Made by a program: the position numbers and the translations under genes
Shown: piece by piece, positions 1 through 9,085 of the stretch
How the letters are laid out: the number at the start of each line of letters is the position of its first letter
Numbering within the stretch: position 1 is the first letter of the stretch
Origin: Streptomyces sp. 71268
GTDB lineage: Bacteria; Actinomycetota; Actinomycetes; Streptomycetales; Streptomycetaceae
Direction: 5' to 3'
Assembly: GCF_029392895.1 (NCBI RefSeq)
Contig: NZ_CP114200.1
Location: forward strand, 4,061,001 to 4,125,000
Length of the DNA stretch: 64,000 nucleotides
The notes under the pieces: generated by a model
Told to the model about the DNA's origin: nothing
Seen by the model: only the letters and a program-made list of their open reading frames with translations
Databases searched by the model: none

Positions 1-74
1 GCGCGCATTCCCCGCCCCCACCGGCCCCACGGGCCGCCACCGAGCGCCGGGGGTCCGGGTCCGGCCCCGGGCCG

Positions 75-575
75 TCAGGCGCGCAGCAGCCGGCCGCGCG
101 CGTCGGTCTTGTCGTCGCTGGCGAGCAGCACGATGCCGTCGACCAGGCCCCACACCAGCAGCCCGCCGCAGGTGACGAGCTGGGCGACGGCCATGCCGAT
201 GTGCCCGGTGTAGAACCGGCCGGCGCCCACCCAGCCGAAGAGGATCTGCAGCACGCCGGCGACCACCCGCGACTTGTCGGAGTACGGCCGGCCGTACGGG
301 TCGTACCCGTGGGGCGCGTCGGGGACCGGGACGTGCCCGCCGAGCTGTGGCGGGTAGCCGGCGTGCACCGGCTGGGCGACGTTCAGCGGCGGGTAGCCGT
401 AGCTGGGCTGGCCCTGGGCGCTGTGCGGGTAGCCGTAGCCGGGCTGCCCCTGGGGCGTCGCGTACGGGTTGGGCCCGCTGGGGGCGGCGTACGGGTTCGG
501 CCCGCCCTGCCCGCCGTACGGGTTCGGGCCGCCCTGTCCGCCCTGGGGCGTGCCGTACGGGTTCGCGTGCGTCAT
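75..575 (-). CDS. TM2 domain membrane protein
   Basis: Small membrane protein of 166 aa. The first ~100 residues are rich in Gly, Pro, Tyr and Gln, with repeated GGPNPY-like units. The C-terminal part has the TM2 layout: a hydrophobic helix (VVAGVLQILFGWVGAGRFY), the GRFYTGHIGMA turn and a second helix ending in LVDGIVLLA. TM2 proteins are of unknown function. The ATG at 575 follows a GGGGGG ribosome site; the open frame runs further upstream but only with low-complexity sequence. The gene converges on no neighbour and sits 166 bp downstream of the nitrilase gene on the same strand. The family call is firm and the role unknown. Confidence 0.85.
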   Translation of the reverse strand: MTHANPYGTPQGGQGGPNPYGGQGGPNPYAAPSGPNPYATPQGQPGYGYPHSAQGQPSYGYPPLNVAQPVHAGYPPQLGGHVPVPDAPHGYDPYGRPYSDKSRVVAGVLQILFGWVGAGRFYTGHIGMAVAQLVTCGGLLVWGLVDGIVLLASDDKTDARGRLLRA

Positions 576-741
576 GGCTGTACCCCCCGAGGTCGGTCGC
601 GGTGGTGGCGCACGGCCCGCGCCGGGCGCCGCTCGGTGCCTGCTGGTCTCCCATCCTGTCAGCCCGGGCCGGCTTCCGCCGCCGCCCCTCGGCCACGGGG
701 TCGGGGGGCGGGGCCGTCGCCCGGTGTGTCGGGCGCGGGGG

Positions 742-1563
742 CTAGCGGGCGCCCAACACCCGGTCGCGCAGGGCCGGGAAGTCCGCCCGGGTGCGCGCCA
801 CCCGGGACAGGTCCAGGTCGACCGTGAGCACCGACTCCGTCGCGTCCGCCTCGGCCAGCACCTCGCCCCACGGGTCCACGACGATGCTGTGCCCGGCCTG
901 CGGCACGCCGCCGTTGGTGCCGGCCGAGCCACAGGCCAGCACGTACGCCTGGTTCTCCACCGCGCGGGCGCGGGCCAGCAGCGTCCAGTGCTCGCGGCGC
1001 CGCTCGGGCCAGCCGGCGGGGATCACCAGGAGTTGCGCGCCCGCGTCCACCAGGAGCCGGAACAGCTCGGGGAAGCGCAGGTCGTAACAGGTCGCCAGGC
1101 CGATGGTGGTCTCCGGCAGGGCCGCCGTGACCACCTCGGTGCCGGCGCCCATCAACACCGCCTCGCCCTTGTCGAAGCCGAACCGGTGGATCTTGCGGTA
1201 CGTGCGGACCAGCGCGCCCGACGGGTCGAAGACCAACGAGGTGTTGAACAGCGTCGCGCCGTCGTCGGTGGTGGGTTGGCCCTCGGCCGCGGGCGCCCGC
1301 TCCACGATCGACCCGGCGTGCAGCCAGACGCCGGCCTCGCGGGCCGCGGCCGACATGGCCGTGGCCGTCGGCCCGTCGAGGGCCTCGGCCTGGGGCGCGA
1401 ACTCCTGGTAGGCGAAGGCCCCCACGGTCCACAACTCGGGGAGCACGACGAGGTCCGCACCGGTTCGCCGGTGGGTGTCCCGTACGAAGGTGGCCGCTCG
1501 CTCTCGCCGGGATTCCACCGGCTCGTCCGGGTCCACACCGATCTGGATCAGTGAAGCGCGCAC
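742..1563 (-). CDS. Carbon-nitrogen hydrolase (nitrilase superfamily)
   Basis: Cytosolic amidase/nitrilase-type hydrolase, 273 aa, acting on non-peptide C-N bonds; the substrate is unknown. The Glu-Lys-Cys triad is visible: Glu in VVLPELW (about residue 43), Lys in YRKIHRFGF (about 116), Cys in ATCYDLRFPE (about 148). The length matches single-domain omega-amidase-like members. I chose the GTG at 1563, which gives the usual V/MRASLIQI first strand. An in-frame TTG at 1596 adds 11 residues without a good ribosome site. It is divergent from the mycothiol-dependent gene at 1702, and the 138 bp between them must hold both promoters. Confidence 0.85.
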   Translation of the reverse strand: MRASLIQIGVDPDEPVESRRERAATFVRDTHRRTGADLVVLPELWTVGAFAYQEFAPQAEALDGPTATAMSAAAREAGVWLHAGSIVERAPAAEGQPTTDDGATLFNTSLVFDPSGALVRTYRKIHRFGFDKGEAVLMGAGTEVVTAALPETTIGLATCYDLRFPELFRLLVDAGAQLLVIPAGWPERRREHWTLLARARAVENQAYVLACGSAGTNGGVPQAGHSIVVDPWGEVLAEADATESVLTVDLDLSRVARTRADFPALRDRVLGAR

Positions 1564-1701
1564 ATTACCACCGCTCTCGACGATCGAGCTGTCCAACCGG
1601 GCCTACGATCAGTCTGGAAAGCACTGCCGGGGTGCCCGTGCGCAGCGTAACTTAACTGCCAAACAGCACCCAGCCCGCGTACGAACCGCCCGAGGGGTCC
1701 C

Positions 1702-2523
1702 GTGACCGTCCATCCCAGCCTGCAACCTGCCATCGACGCATGGACGCACTCCATCGAAGCGATATCCGAGTTGGTGAACCCCCTCGTCGAGGGGGAGTGG
1801 AACCGGGCCACCGAGTGCCCGGGATGGTCGGTGCGTGACGTCGTCTCACACGTCATCGGCTTCGAGTGCGAAATGCTCGGCGACCCGCGCCCGATACACA
1901 GCCTGCCGCGCGATCTGTTCCACGTGACCAGCGAGTTCGCGCGGTACGTGGAGGTCCAGGTCGACGTGCGGCGCTGCCACACCGCGCCCGAGATGACCTC
2001 CGAACTGGAGTACACGATCATCCGCCGCTCGCGGCAGTTGCGGAACGAGAAGCGCGACCCGGAGACCCTCGTCCGCAGCCCGGTGGGCGAGGTCACCCTC
2101 TCCCGCGCCCTGACCACCCGTGCCCTGGACGTGTGGGTGCACGAACAGGACCTGCGCCGGGCCCTCGACCAGCCCGGCAACCTGGACTCGCCCGGCGCGC
2201 ACATCACCCGTGACGTGCTGCTCAAGGGGCTGCCCGGGGTGGTCGCGCAGCGCGCGAAAGCGCCCGCCAACTCGGCCGTGGTCTTCGACGTGACGGGTCC
2301 GCTGGAGTTCATGCGCACGGTGCGGGTGGACGCGGAGGGCAACGGCAAGCTGGACGCCAGCGTCTCGCTCGGCCCCGCGGTGACGATCAGCCTGGACTGG
2401 GAGACCTACCTGCGGCTCGCGGCCGGTCGGGTGCGCCACACGGCGGTGGCCGACAAGGTGAAGATCGACGGCGACCAGCCGCTCGCGGAAGCGATCCTGG
2501 CCAACTTCGCCATCACGCCGTAG
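1702..2523 (+). CDS. Maleylpyruvate isomerase family mycothiol-dependent enzyme
   Basis: 273-aa DinB-fold protein of the actinobacterial mycothiol-dependent metalloenzyme family. The N-terminal segment with CPGWSVRDVVSHVIGFE carries the usual metal-ligand His of the helix bundle; a second conserved His is in WVHEQDLRRAL. The C-terminal ~100 residues form the SCP2-like domain usual for these proteins. Substrates are unknown for most members; mycothiol-dependent isomerisation or thiol transfer is the family role. GTG start. It is monocistronic and divergent from the nitrilase gene. Confidence 0.8.
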   Translation: MTVHPSLQPAIDAWTHSIEAISELVNPLVEGEWNRATECPGWSVRDVVSHVIGFECEMLGDPRPIHSLPRDLFHVTSEFARYVEVQVDVRRCHTAPEMTSELEYTIIRRSRQLRNEKRDPETLVRSPVGEVTLSRALTTRALDVWVHEQDLRRALDQPGNLDSPGAHITRDVLLKGLPGVVAQRAKAPANSAVVFDVTGPLEFMRTVRVDAEGNGKLDASVSLGPAVTISLDWETYLRLAAGRVRHTAVADKVKIDGDQPLAEAILANFAITP

Positions 2524-2739
2524 CCGGTACGCCCCGGACCACCGACCCACCCGCCGTAACGTTTCGCGAACCCTCCGTCACGATCCGACGCCCGTGCCCG
2601 CGGCCACGGGGTGACCCCCGCCCTCGTGCGCGGGCACGCGGCGACGCGCGAACACGTCACGGGGCGGACGCGGACGCGCGAGACGCACGCGACCGTGGGG
2701 CGGACGCGGGGGCCCGACCGCCACCGCCGGCGGCGGCCC

Positions 2740-4062
2740 TCAGGCCGGTACGTGCACCGCCTCCACGCGGCTGGCGACCACGTGCTCGCGCTCGCGCCGG
2801 TGTGCCCGGCCGCGCAGCCGCAGCATCTGGGACAGGCCGAGCGCCTGGAGGAAGAAGACCGAGGCGAAGGCGATCCGGAAGTTGTGGCCGGTCGCGTCGA
2901 GGAGCACGCCCACGGCGAGCAGGGTGGCCATCGAGGCCATGAAGCCGCCCATGTTGACGATGCCCGACGCGGTGCCCAGGCGCTCCGGCGGGTTGGCCGG
3001 GCGCGCGAAGTCGAAGCCGACCATCGACGCGGGGCCGCACGCGCCGAGCACGACGCACAACACGATCAACAGCGCCGTCGGCGCGTGCCGTTCCGGCCAG
3101 GCCAACACGCTGGCCCACAGCAGCGCCGTGGCGGCGACGGTGCCCAGCGCCAGCGGGGCCCGCGCGGCGTGGTGTCGGGCGATGACCTGCCCGTACACCA
3201 GGCCGATCGCCATGTTGGAGAGCACCACCAGGGTCAGCAACTCGCCCGCCTCGGCGCGCGACCTGCCCTGCGCCTCGACCAGGAACGGCATCCCCCACAG
3301 CAGCAGGAACACCATCGCGGGGAACTGCGTGGTGAAGTGCGTCCACATGCCGAGCCGGGTGCCGGGCTCCCGCCAGGCCGCGGCGACCTGGTTGCGGACG
3401 AAGCCCTTGCCGACGTGCGGGTGCGGCTCGGGCTCGTGGCCCGGCGGGTGGTCGCGCAGGAACAACAGCACCAACACCAGCACCAGCACGCCGCCGAGCG
3501 CGCTGCCCGCGAACGTCGGCGTCCAGCCCAGGTCGTGCAGCAGCCGCGCCAGCAGCAGCGTCGAGATGAGGTTGCCGGCCATGCCGATCAGCGCGGCGAT
3601 CTGCGCGATCAGCGGGCCGCGCCGGGCCGGGAACCAGCGCGCGCCGAGCCGCAGCACGCTGATGAAGGTCATCGCGTCACCGCAGCCGAGCAGCGCGCGC
3701 GAGGCCAACGCCATGCCGTACGAGTGCGAGAGCGCGAAGCCGAACTGCCCCACGGTGAACAGCACGGCGCCCAGGACCAGCACCTTCTTGGTGCCGAGCC
3801 GGTCCACCAGCAGGCCGACCGGGATCTGCATGCCGGCGTAGACCAGGAGTTGCAGGATGGAGAAGGTGGACAGGGCCGAGGCGTTGATGTGGAACCGGTC
3901 GGCCGCGTCGATGCCCGCGACGCCCAGGCTGGTGCGGAAGGTGATGGCCACGAAGTAGACGGCGACGCCCAGGCCCCAGACGGCCACGGCGCGGCGCCCG
4001 CCGGGTGGGTCGCCCGGCAGCCCCTTGGCGTCGCTGGTCCGTATCTCTCCCGGCGCGCTCAC
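2740..4062 (-). CDS. MFS transporter
   Basis: 440-aa integral membrane protein with about 12 hydrophobic helices and an MFS-type loop after helix 2 (PVGLLVDRLGTKKVLVLGA). It probably exchanges an organic anion or sugar acid; the substrate cannot be read from sequence. Its GTG start overlaps the stop of the upstream GntR gene by 4 bp (GTGA), so the two are translationally coupled and the regulator probably controls this transporter. The C-terminus is basic and short. No clear terminator was seen in the 216 bp between its end and the convergent gene ending at 2523. Confidence 0.88.
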   Translation of the reverse strand: MSAPGEIRTSDAKGLPGDPPGGRRAVAVWGLGVAVYFVAITFRTSLGVAGIDAADRFHINASALSTFSILQLLVYAGMQIPVGLLVDRLGTKKVLVLGAVLFTVGQFGFALSHSYGMALASRALLGCGDAMTFISVLRLGARWFPARRGPLIAQIAALIGMAGNLISTLLLARLLHDLGWTPTFAGSALGGVLVLVLVLLFLRDHPPGHEPEPHPHVGKGFVRNQVAAAWREPGTRLGMWTHFTTQFPAMVFLLLWGMPFLVEAQGRSRAEAGELLTLVVLSNMAIGLVYGQVIARHHAARAPLALGTVAATALLWASVLAWPERHAPTALLIVLCVVLGACGPASMVGFDFARPANPPERLGTASGIVNMGGFMASMATLLAVGVLLDATGHNFRIAFASVFFLQALGLSQMLRLRGRAHRREREHVVASRVEAVHVPA

Positions 4063-4835
4063 CGATCCTCACCCCGGGCCAGGTGGCGCACCCAGCTCAC
4101 GTGGTGGTGCACGGCCGCCGCCGCGGCGTCCGCGTCGCCGGCGCGCAGCGCGGCCAGGATCTCGGCGTGCTCGGCGATGCTCTTGGCCACCCGGTCCGGG
4201 TGGGCGTGCATCACGGCGACGCCCATCCGGAGCTGGCGGTCGCGCAACTGGTCGTAGAGGCGCTCCAGGATCTGGTTGCCCGCGCTGCGCACGATGGTGG
4301 CGTGGAAGCAGCGGTCGCTGGCGACCAGCGCGGCCAGGTCGCCGGCGGCGGCCTGGGCCCGCTGCTGGTCGAGCAACTCCTCAAGGCGGCCGATCAGCTC
4401 GGCGGGGGCGGGCACCGCCTTGCGCGCGGCGTGCTCCTCGACCAGCAGCCGGGTCTCCACGACGTCGGCGATCTCCTGCGCGGAGACCGGCAGCACGAGG
4501 GCGCCCTTCTTCGGGTAGAGCCTAATCAGCCCTTCCACCTCAAGCCGCAGCAGCGCCTCGCGCACCGGCGTGCGGGAGACGCCGACGGCCTCGGCCAGGT
4601 CCCCCTCGGTGAGCAGCGTGCCGCCCTCGTAGTGACGCTCCAGGACGGCCTGCTTGACGTACGCGTACACCCGGTCGGCGGCGGAGCCACCGGCGCCCGC
4701 GCGCGGGACGGCGTAGCCAGCGGCGACGTCACCGGCCGGCGAGGCACAGACGGGTTGGGGGGAGGGGGCGTTCGACGGGTTCGGGGAGGTCTGCTGAGCC
4801 GGCGGCCGGGCGGGGGCGGTAGATGCAGGGGCCAT
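4059..4835 (-). CDS. GntR family regulator, FCD (FadR) subfamily
   Basis: 258-aa transcription factor. The first ~50 residues are Pro/Ala-rich. The winged helix follows (VSRTPVREALLRLEVEGLI, about residues 80-110), then an FCD effector domain with metal-ligand histidines (CFHATIVRSAGN, SIAEHAEILAAL, AAVHHHVSWV). Members bind small organic acids. The ATG at 4835 has no obvious ribosome site and may be read from a leaderless message; the open frame extends upstream only with low-complexity sequence. The downstream MFS gene overlaps it by 4 bp. An ATAC-N5-GTAT inverted repeat just upstream is a possible autoregulatory site. Confidence 0.85.
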   Translation of the reverse strand: MAPASTAPARPPAQQTSPNPSNAPSPQPVCASPAGDVAAGYAVPRAGAGGSAADRVYAYVKQAVLERHYEGGTLLTEGDLAEAVGVSRTPVREALLRLEVEGLIRLYPKKGALVLPVSAQEIADVVETRLLVEEHAARKAVPAPAELIGRLEELLDQQRAQAAAGDLAALVASDRCFHATIVRSAGNQILERLYDQLRDRQLRMGVAVMHAHPDRVAKSIAEHAEILAALRAGDADAAAAAVHHHVSWVRHLARGEDR

Positions 4836-5361
4836 GCACACAGGATAGATACAACAGGTATGCGTGCGAAGGGCGCGTCCGCCATCCGGACGCGCTCCCT
4901 CCGCACGCGGCCGGTGCGCCGGTCGCCGCCGGGCCAGGGCCGGAGCCCGGCCGCGCGCTCCCCGCGTCTTTCCCGCACCGGGGCTGGCTCCTCCCCGGGC
5001 CGGGGCCGCGTCCTCCCCGGCCCGGGGCGCGTTCTCCCGCGCCGGGGGCGGCCGCCGTCGGCCATCGCCGGCCGTCGCCGGCCCGGCCCGCTTACCCAAG
5101 GGTTAGCGCGCACCTCGAAGTCGGTACTTGTGGGCCGCGCGGCCTCGCGAAACGATGACGGCGGGCCCGGGGAATTCCGGTGGATACACCGCCCGGGCCC
5201 GGATATGTCGCACCGCGCGGACACCGCGCGATCAACACCCTTTCCGGTGCCGCGATGACGCCCGCACGCGCCATCGCGATCAGCACGCTTACCGCATGGC
5301 CATGGCTCGCCTTTTTCCCGTGCCATTCGCGCATGCCCTCACTCACTCCTGGAGTTTCCTC
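4836..5361. other. Intergenic region, divergent promoters
   Basis: Gap of 526 bp between the GntR and imine reductase-like genes. The left part holds the inverted repeat ATAC-AACAG-GTAT (4848-4860) near the GntR start. The middle (about 4920-5090) is very GC-rich with repeated cccgg-type words and no convincing gene. The right part ends with a GGAG ribosome site at 5351 for the next gene. Open frames here have poor codon structure and were not called. Confidence 0.5.
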
Positions 5362-6249
5362 ATGAACGCGAATTCCCCGACGCCCGCCCCCGTCACCGTG
5401 CTCGGTCTCGGCGCGATGGGAAGGGCGCTGGCGGCGGCCTTCGTCGCCGGCGGCCACCCCACCACCGTGTGGAACCGCACCCCGGGCCGGGCGGACGAAC
5501 TGGTCGCCAGGGGCGCGGTCGAGGCGCCGGAGCTGACCTCGGCGATCGAGGCCAGCCCGCTGGTCGTGGTCTGCCTCTTCGACAAGGAATCGGTCCGCGA
5601 GGCACTGGCCCCGGCCGCTTCGTCGCTGGCCGGACGCACGGTGGCGATGCTGACCACGTTCACGCCCGCGGACGCCAAGGAGGTCTCCGCCTGGCTGGCC
5701 GAGCACGGCGCCGACTACCTCGGCGGCGCGATCATGGCCGTGCCCACCATGATCGGAAAGCCCGAGTCACAGCTCTTCTACAGCGGCCAGCGGCACCTGT
5801 TCGACACCCACCGCGCCACCCTGGAGCGCCTGGGCACCAGCAAGCACGTCGGCGCGGACGTGGGCACCTCGGCGCTGTACGAGACGGCGTTGCTCTCCGG
5901 CATGTACGCCATGTTCGCCGGCTTCTACCACGGCGCCGCGCTCATTGGCACGGCGGGCGTTTCGGCAACGGAATTCGCCACATATTTCGTGCCGTTCATC
6001 CAGGCCATGGCGTCCGCGGCGAACGGAGCCGCCGAATTCATCGACAAGGGCGACTACACGGCCGAGTTGCAGAGCCTGGAATTCAACCGGTCGGCCCTCC
6101 ACCACATCGTGCACGTCAGCGAGGACCAGGGCATCAGCCCGGAGGTCCCGGCCCTCATACGGGAGTTGATGGACCGCCAGATCCGGGCCGGCCACGGCGC
6201 GGACAGCGCGACCCGCATGTACGAGAGCATCGCCCACCCGCAGGGCTGA
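5362..6249 (+). CDS. NAD(P)-dependent oxidoreductase, imine reductase-like
   Basis: 295-aa soluble dehydrogenase. The N-terminal Rossmann fold shows VLGLGAMGRALAAAF (about residues 13-27) followed by TVWNRTPGRA, the NADP-type beta2 turn. The helical C-terminal half (LYETALLSGMYAMFAGFYHG) resembles bacterial imine reductases/reductive aminases more than 6-phosphogluconate or 3-hydroxyisobutyrate dehydrogenases. Many imine reductases read LYD where this protein has LYE, which could affect proton donation. Start ATG at 5362 with GGAG seven bases upstream. Monocistronic. The natural substrate is unknown; the family-level call is good, the exact activity inferred. Confidence 0.8.
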   Translation: MNANSPTPAPVTVLGLGAMGRALAAAFVAGGHPTTVWNRTPGRADELVARGAVEAPELTSAIEASPLVVVCLFDKESVREALAPAASSLAGRTVAMLTTFTPADAKEVSAWLAEHGADYLGGAIMAVPTMIGKPESQLFYSGQRHLFDTHRATLERLGTSKHVGADVGTSALYETALLSGMYAMFAGFYHGAALIGTAGVSATEFATYFVPFIQAMASAANGAAEFIDKGDYTAELQSLEFNRSALHHIVHVSEDQGISPEVPALIRELMDRQIRAGHGADSATRMYESIAHPQG

Positions 6250-6439
6250 GCGGGGGCCTGGGTGGCGCGGTGAGGCGCGGGGGTTGGGGCTGCGGGGGCC
6301 GGGTGGATGTGGTGTGTGGGCGGGGTTGGGCGCGCGGCGGGGCGGGCGGCCCGGCCGCTCGCCCACACTCGCACGGGCCCGCGCGTCGCAACACTTCGAC
6401 GCCTACCGATCACGGCAACCGGTGCGTACGGTACGAAAC

Positions 6440-6649
6440 ATGGTCTTCGTCGTCATCGGCTCCTGTCTGGCCGCCCTGATCGCCGTCACGGCCGTGGCGG
6501 ACCACCGCCTGCGCCGCCGCAGGCGCGTGGCCCAGGACGGTGCCGCCATGTCGTACGCCGTACGCTCCGCGCGCCGTGACGTGCGCGCCTGGTCGGCCGG
6601 GTCGGGCGGGCACTCGGGCGAGGACACCTCCTGGATGGGACGCGGGTAG
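6440..6649 (+). CDS. Small single-pass membrane protein
   Basis: 69-aa protein with an N-terminal transmembrane helix (VFVVIGSCLAALIAVTAVA), then a strongly basic stop-transfer (DHRLRRRRRVA) and a polar tail. No family recognised. The ATG at 6440 directly follows a TACGGTACGAAAC stretch without a ribosome site, so it may be translated from a leaderless message. The open frame extends upstream to 6284 only through low-complexity sequence. Function unknown. Confidence 0.6.
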   Translation: MVFVVIGSCLAALIAVTAVADHRLRRRRRVAQDGAAMSYAVRSARRDVRAWSAGSGGHSGEDTSWMGRG

Positions 6650-6720
6650 CCGCCGCTGCCGCGCCCCCGGCCCCCTGACCGGGAACCACGCGGCGCGCGG
6701 GCCGAGGAACGTCCGGTCGG

Positions 6721-8214
6721 TCACGCGGCGCCGGGCGCGCCGCCGCTCGGTAGCACCCGCAGGGCCCGGTCGAAGGCCGAGTCGCGGCGGTGGGCGAACT
6801 CCTCCTCGGTGAAGACGGGTTCGTACAGGTGCGGCGGGATACCGGAACCGTCGAAGGACTGGCCCGCGCGGGTGCGGAACTCCTCGTTCGGCACGTTGAT
6901 CCGCCAGCCGCCGGGCAGGGCGCGCTCCATCGTGTCGGAGAAGACGCCCTGGGTGTGCTCGCCGATGCGGACGGCCCTGCCCGGCCGGTCCATCAGGGCC
7001 TGCGTGAACGTCTCGCCCGCGCTGATCGTCGAACCGCCGGTGAGCACCGCGATCGGGCCGCCGTACCGGGGCGCGCGGGCGGGCGTGACGTACTGCGGCT
7101 GCGAGGCGGTGAACCGGGTCGGATCACTCGGGTCGTTGCGGGCGCGCTTGGCGTACGCGAAGTAGGGCCGGTCGGTGAGGCGGGAGGCGAGTTGGAGGCC
7201 GAAGGAGTCGGCACCGCCGCCGTTGACCCGCAGGTCGATGACGAGCCCACGCAGCTTCCGGGTGCGCTCGGCGGTGAGGATGGCGTCGAGGGCCCGGTCG
7301 AGCGCCGCCTTGTTGGCCTCGTAGGTCGGCGTCTCGGAGTAGCCGAGGAAGCCGGAGATCCGCAGGTAGCCCCGGTCGCCCGGCAGGTCCGCGTAGCCGA
7401 TCCGACCGCCCGCGTACCGCGTGAGCGGCCGGCCGCCGAGGTCGCGTTCCTCGATGTACGAGGTCACGCGGGTGTCCATCGCTTCGTTCGGCATGGTGGT
7501 GCCGGGCCGGACGGCGAAGAACCGGCCGGTGGCACCGGCCTCGACGGACACGTGCGCGTCGTGCAGAGGGCGCACCATGTCGCGGAAGACACCGGCGAGT
7601 TCGTCCCGGCTCGTGTCCGCGTCCACCCGTGGCCGGTAGGTGTCCCGCGCGGCCTTCCAGTCGATGCCCTTGGCGGCGAAGAACGGGTAGTTCTCCGCGA
7701 AGGTGTGCCAGAAGACGTCGAAGGTACGCAGCGGATCGAAGGGTTCGTCCGAGCCGTCGTCACCGTCCGGGTCACAGCCGGCGGGCAACTCGCCAACCCG
7801 CCGCAGTTCCCGGCCCCCGGGCGAGCCATCGACGTGCAGGCTCATCCGGTGCGGTCGCGCTCCCTGCCGCAGCGAGAAGGTGCGCCCGCTCTCCTTGGCG
7901 TACTCGTACGCCCCGCCGCTGTGCCCGGTGCGCCGCGCGGCATCGCCCTTGAGGCAGCTCACGGCGGTCGTCTGGTACTCCTGGTACGCGCCGCCGCGCA
8001 CCGTGACGACCGTGCCGTAACCGTCCATCCGCCACACCCCGTCCAGCGAGCGCGCCGCCTGACTGTTCCCACCGACGCCGCCGGCCTCACCGCCGCGCTG
8101 CGCGCCCCCGCTGGCCGACGCCGCCGACGGCAGCACCAGCCCACCGGCCACGGCGAGCAACACCGCCCCCGTCACCGCGCTGCCCACGCCGCCCGTCGCC
8201 CTGCCTCGTCGCAT
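6721..8214 (-). CDS. Secreted S41 family peptidase
   Basis: 497-aa exported serine protease of the C-terminal processing/tricorn-core family. A signal peptide covers about residues 1-35 (basic MRRGR, hydrophobic AVLLAVAGGLVL, ASAS cleavage region). A ~100-residue N-terminal beta region with a Cys pair and a helical linker precede the S41 core, with LVIDLRVNGGGADSFG and the nucleophile Ser in GGSTISAGETFTQAL. A PDZ domain is not obvious. The ATG at 8214 follows GGGAAGG at good spacing; longer frames upstream lack a signal-peptide start. Monocistronic. It probably acts outside the cell or at the wall on peptides of unknown identity. Confidence 0.85.
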   Translation of the reverse strand: MRRGRATGGVGSAVTGAVLLAVAGGLVLPSAASASGGAQRGGEAGGVGGNSQAARSLDGVWRMDGYGTVVTVRGGAYQEYQTTAVSCLKGDAARRTGHSGGAYEYAKESGRTFSLRQGARPHRMSLHVDGSPGGRELRRVGELPAGCDPDGDDGSDEPFDPLRTFDVFWHTFAENYPFFAAKGIDWKAARDTYRPRVDADTSRDELAGVFRDMVRPLHDAHVSVEAGATGRFFAVRPGTTMPNEAMDTRVTSYIEERDLGGRPLTRYAGGRIGYADLPGDRGYLRISGFLGYSETPTYEANKAALDRALDAILTAERTRKLRGLVIDLRVNGGGADSFGLQLASRLTDRPYFAYAKRARNDPSDPTRFTASQPQYVTPARAPRYGGPIAVLTGGSTISAGETFTQALMDRPGRAVRIGEHTQGVFSDTMERALPGGWRINVPNEEFRTRAGQSFDGSGIPPHLYEPVFTEEEFAHRRDSAFDRALRVLPSGGAPGAA

Positions 8215-8401
8215 CTGCCACGCCTTCCCTCGCCCCGCATCGGAGCCCCATGCTCGCTCCGTCGGCGGTGTCGGGTACATCGGCCTGGCAGCCCTGGTCG
8301 GGGTGGGGTTTTCCCCACCCCGGGGGCGGGTTCGTGGGCGTGCGGGATGAGGCGCGGGCGTTCGGCGGCGCCGCGCTGGGCGCGGGCGCCCGCCCGTGCG
8401 A

Positions 8402-9043
8402 CTACCCCGCGAACACCGGTGGCCGAGGCTCGTACTCAAGGCCCTTGCGGACCGCCTCCGCGCGTTCCGGGGAGGCCAGGCGGCCGACGAGGTGGAGGGA
8501 CATGTCGATGCCGGCGGAGATGCCCGCGCTGGTCACCAGGTCGCCGTCGTCCACGAAGCGTTCGTCGGGGCGGACGTCGATGGTCGGGTCGAGTTCGCGG
8601 AGGCGGTCGAGGGAGGCCCAGTGGGTGGTGGCCGGGCGGCCGGAGAGGAGGCCGGCCGCCGCGTACACCAGGGCGCCCGTGCACACGCTGACCATCAGCG
8701 GGACGCGCTCGCGCTGGCGGGCCACCCAGTCCAGGTGGGCCTGGTCGGTGAGGACCGGGCGGGTGCCCCGGCCGCCGGGGTAGATCAGCACGTCGAGGTC
8801 GGGCAGGTCGGCCGCGCCGCGGTGGGCCGCGACGGTCAGGCCCTTCGCGCAGGTGACGGGCGCGCCGTCGGCGGAGAAGGTGAGCACGCGCCAGTTGTCG
8901 CCGGGGTGGTGATAGGTCCAGTACGCCAGGACCTCGTAGGGGCCGATCGCGTCCAACTCCTCTACGGCGGGGAAGAGGAAGATGCCGATGGTGCGGGTCG
9001 GGCCCGCACCGCTGTCGTCAGTCGCACGTCCATCGGTACTCAT
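8402..9043 (-). CDS. DJ-1/PfpI family protein
   Basis: 213-aa protein of the class I glutamine amidotransferase-like fold. The nucleophile elbow is MVSVCTGALVYAAAGLL with Cys about residue 120. The acidic residue of the family is probably in the N-terminal PAVEELDAIGPYEVL segment. The FPAVEELDAIGPYEVL and GISAGIDMSLHLVGRL segments match the isonitrile hydratase/transcriptional-regulator-like branch, but no AraC domain is attached. It could be a hydratase or a glyoxalase III-like chaperone. The next gene upstream on the strand (FhuF-like) ends 42 bp away, so they may be co-transcribed. Confidence 0.8.
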   Translation of the reverse strand: MSTDGRATDDSGAGPTRTIGIFLFPAVEELDAIGPYEVLAYWTYHHPGDNWRVLTFSADGAPVTCAKGLTVAAHRGAADLPDLDVLIYPGGRGTRPVLTDQAHLDWVARQRERVPLMVSVCTGALVYAAAGLLSGRPATTHWASLDRLRELDPTIDVRPDERFVDDGDLVTSAGISAGIDMSLHLVGRLASPERAEAVRKGLEYEPRPPVFAG

Positions 9044-9085
9044 GCGTCCATCGAATCAGCACCCGCACCACGCGGCCGGGCATTT

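Noticed and set aside
2611..4257. 548-aa open frame antisense to the MFS gene
   Set aside because: Arg/Gln/His-rich translation with no domain; the minus-strand MFS helices are unmistakable.
4836..5361. A gene in the GC-rich gap
   Set aside because: Frames are Pro/Arg/Gly runs without ribosome sites or domains.
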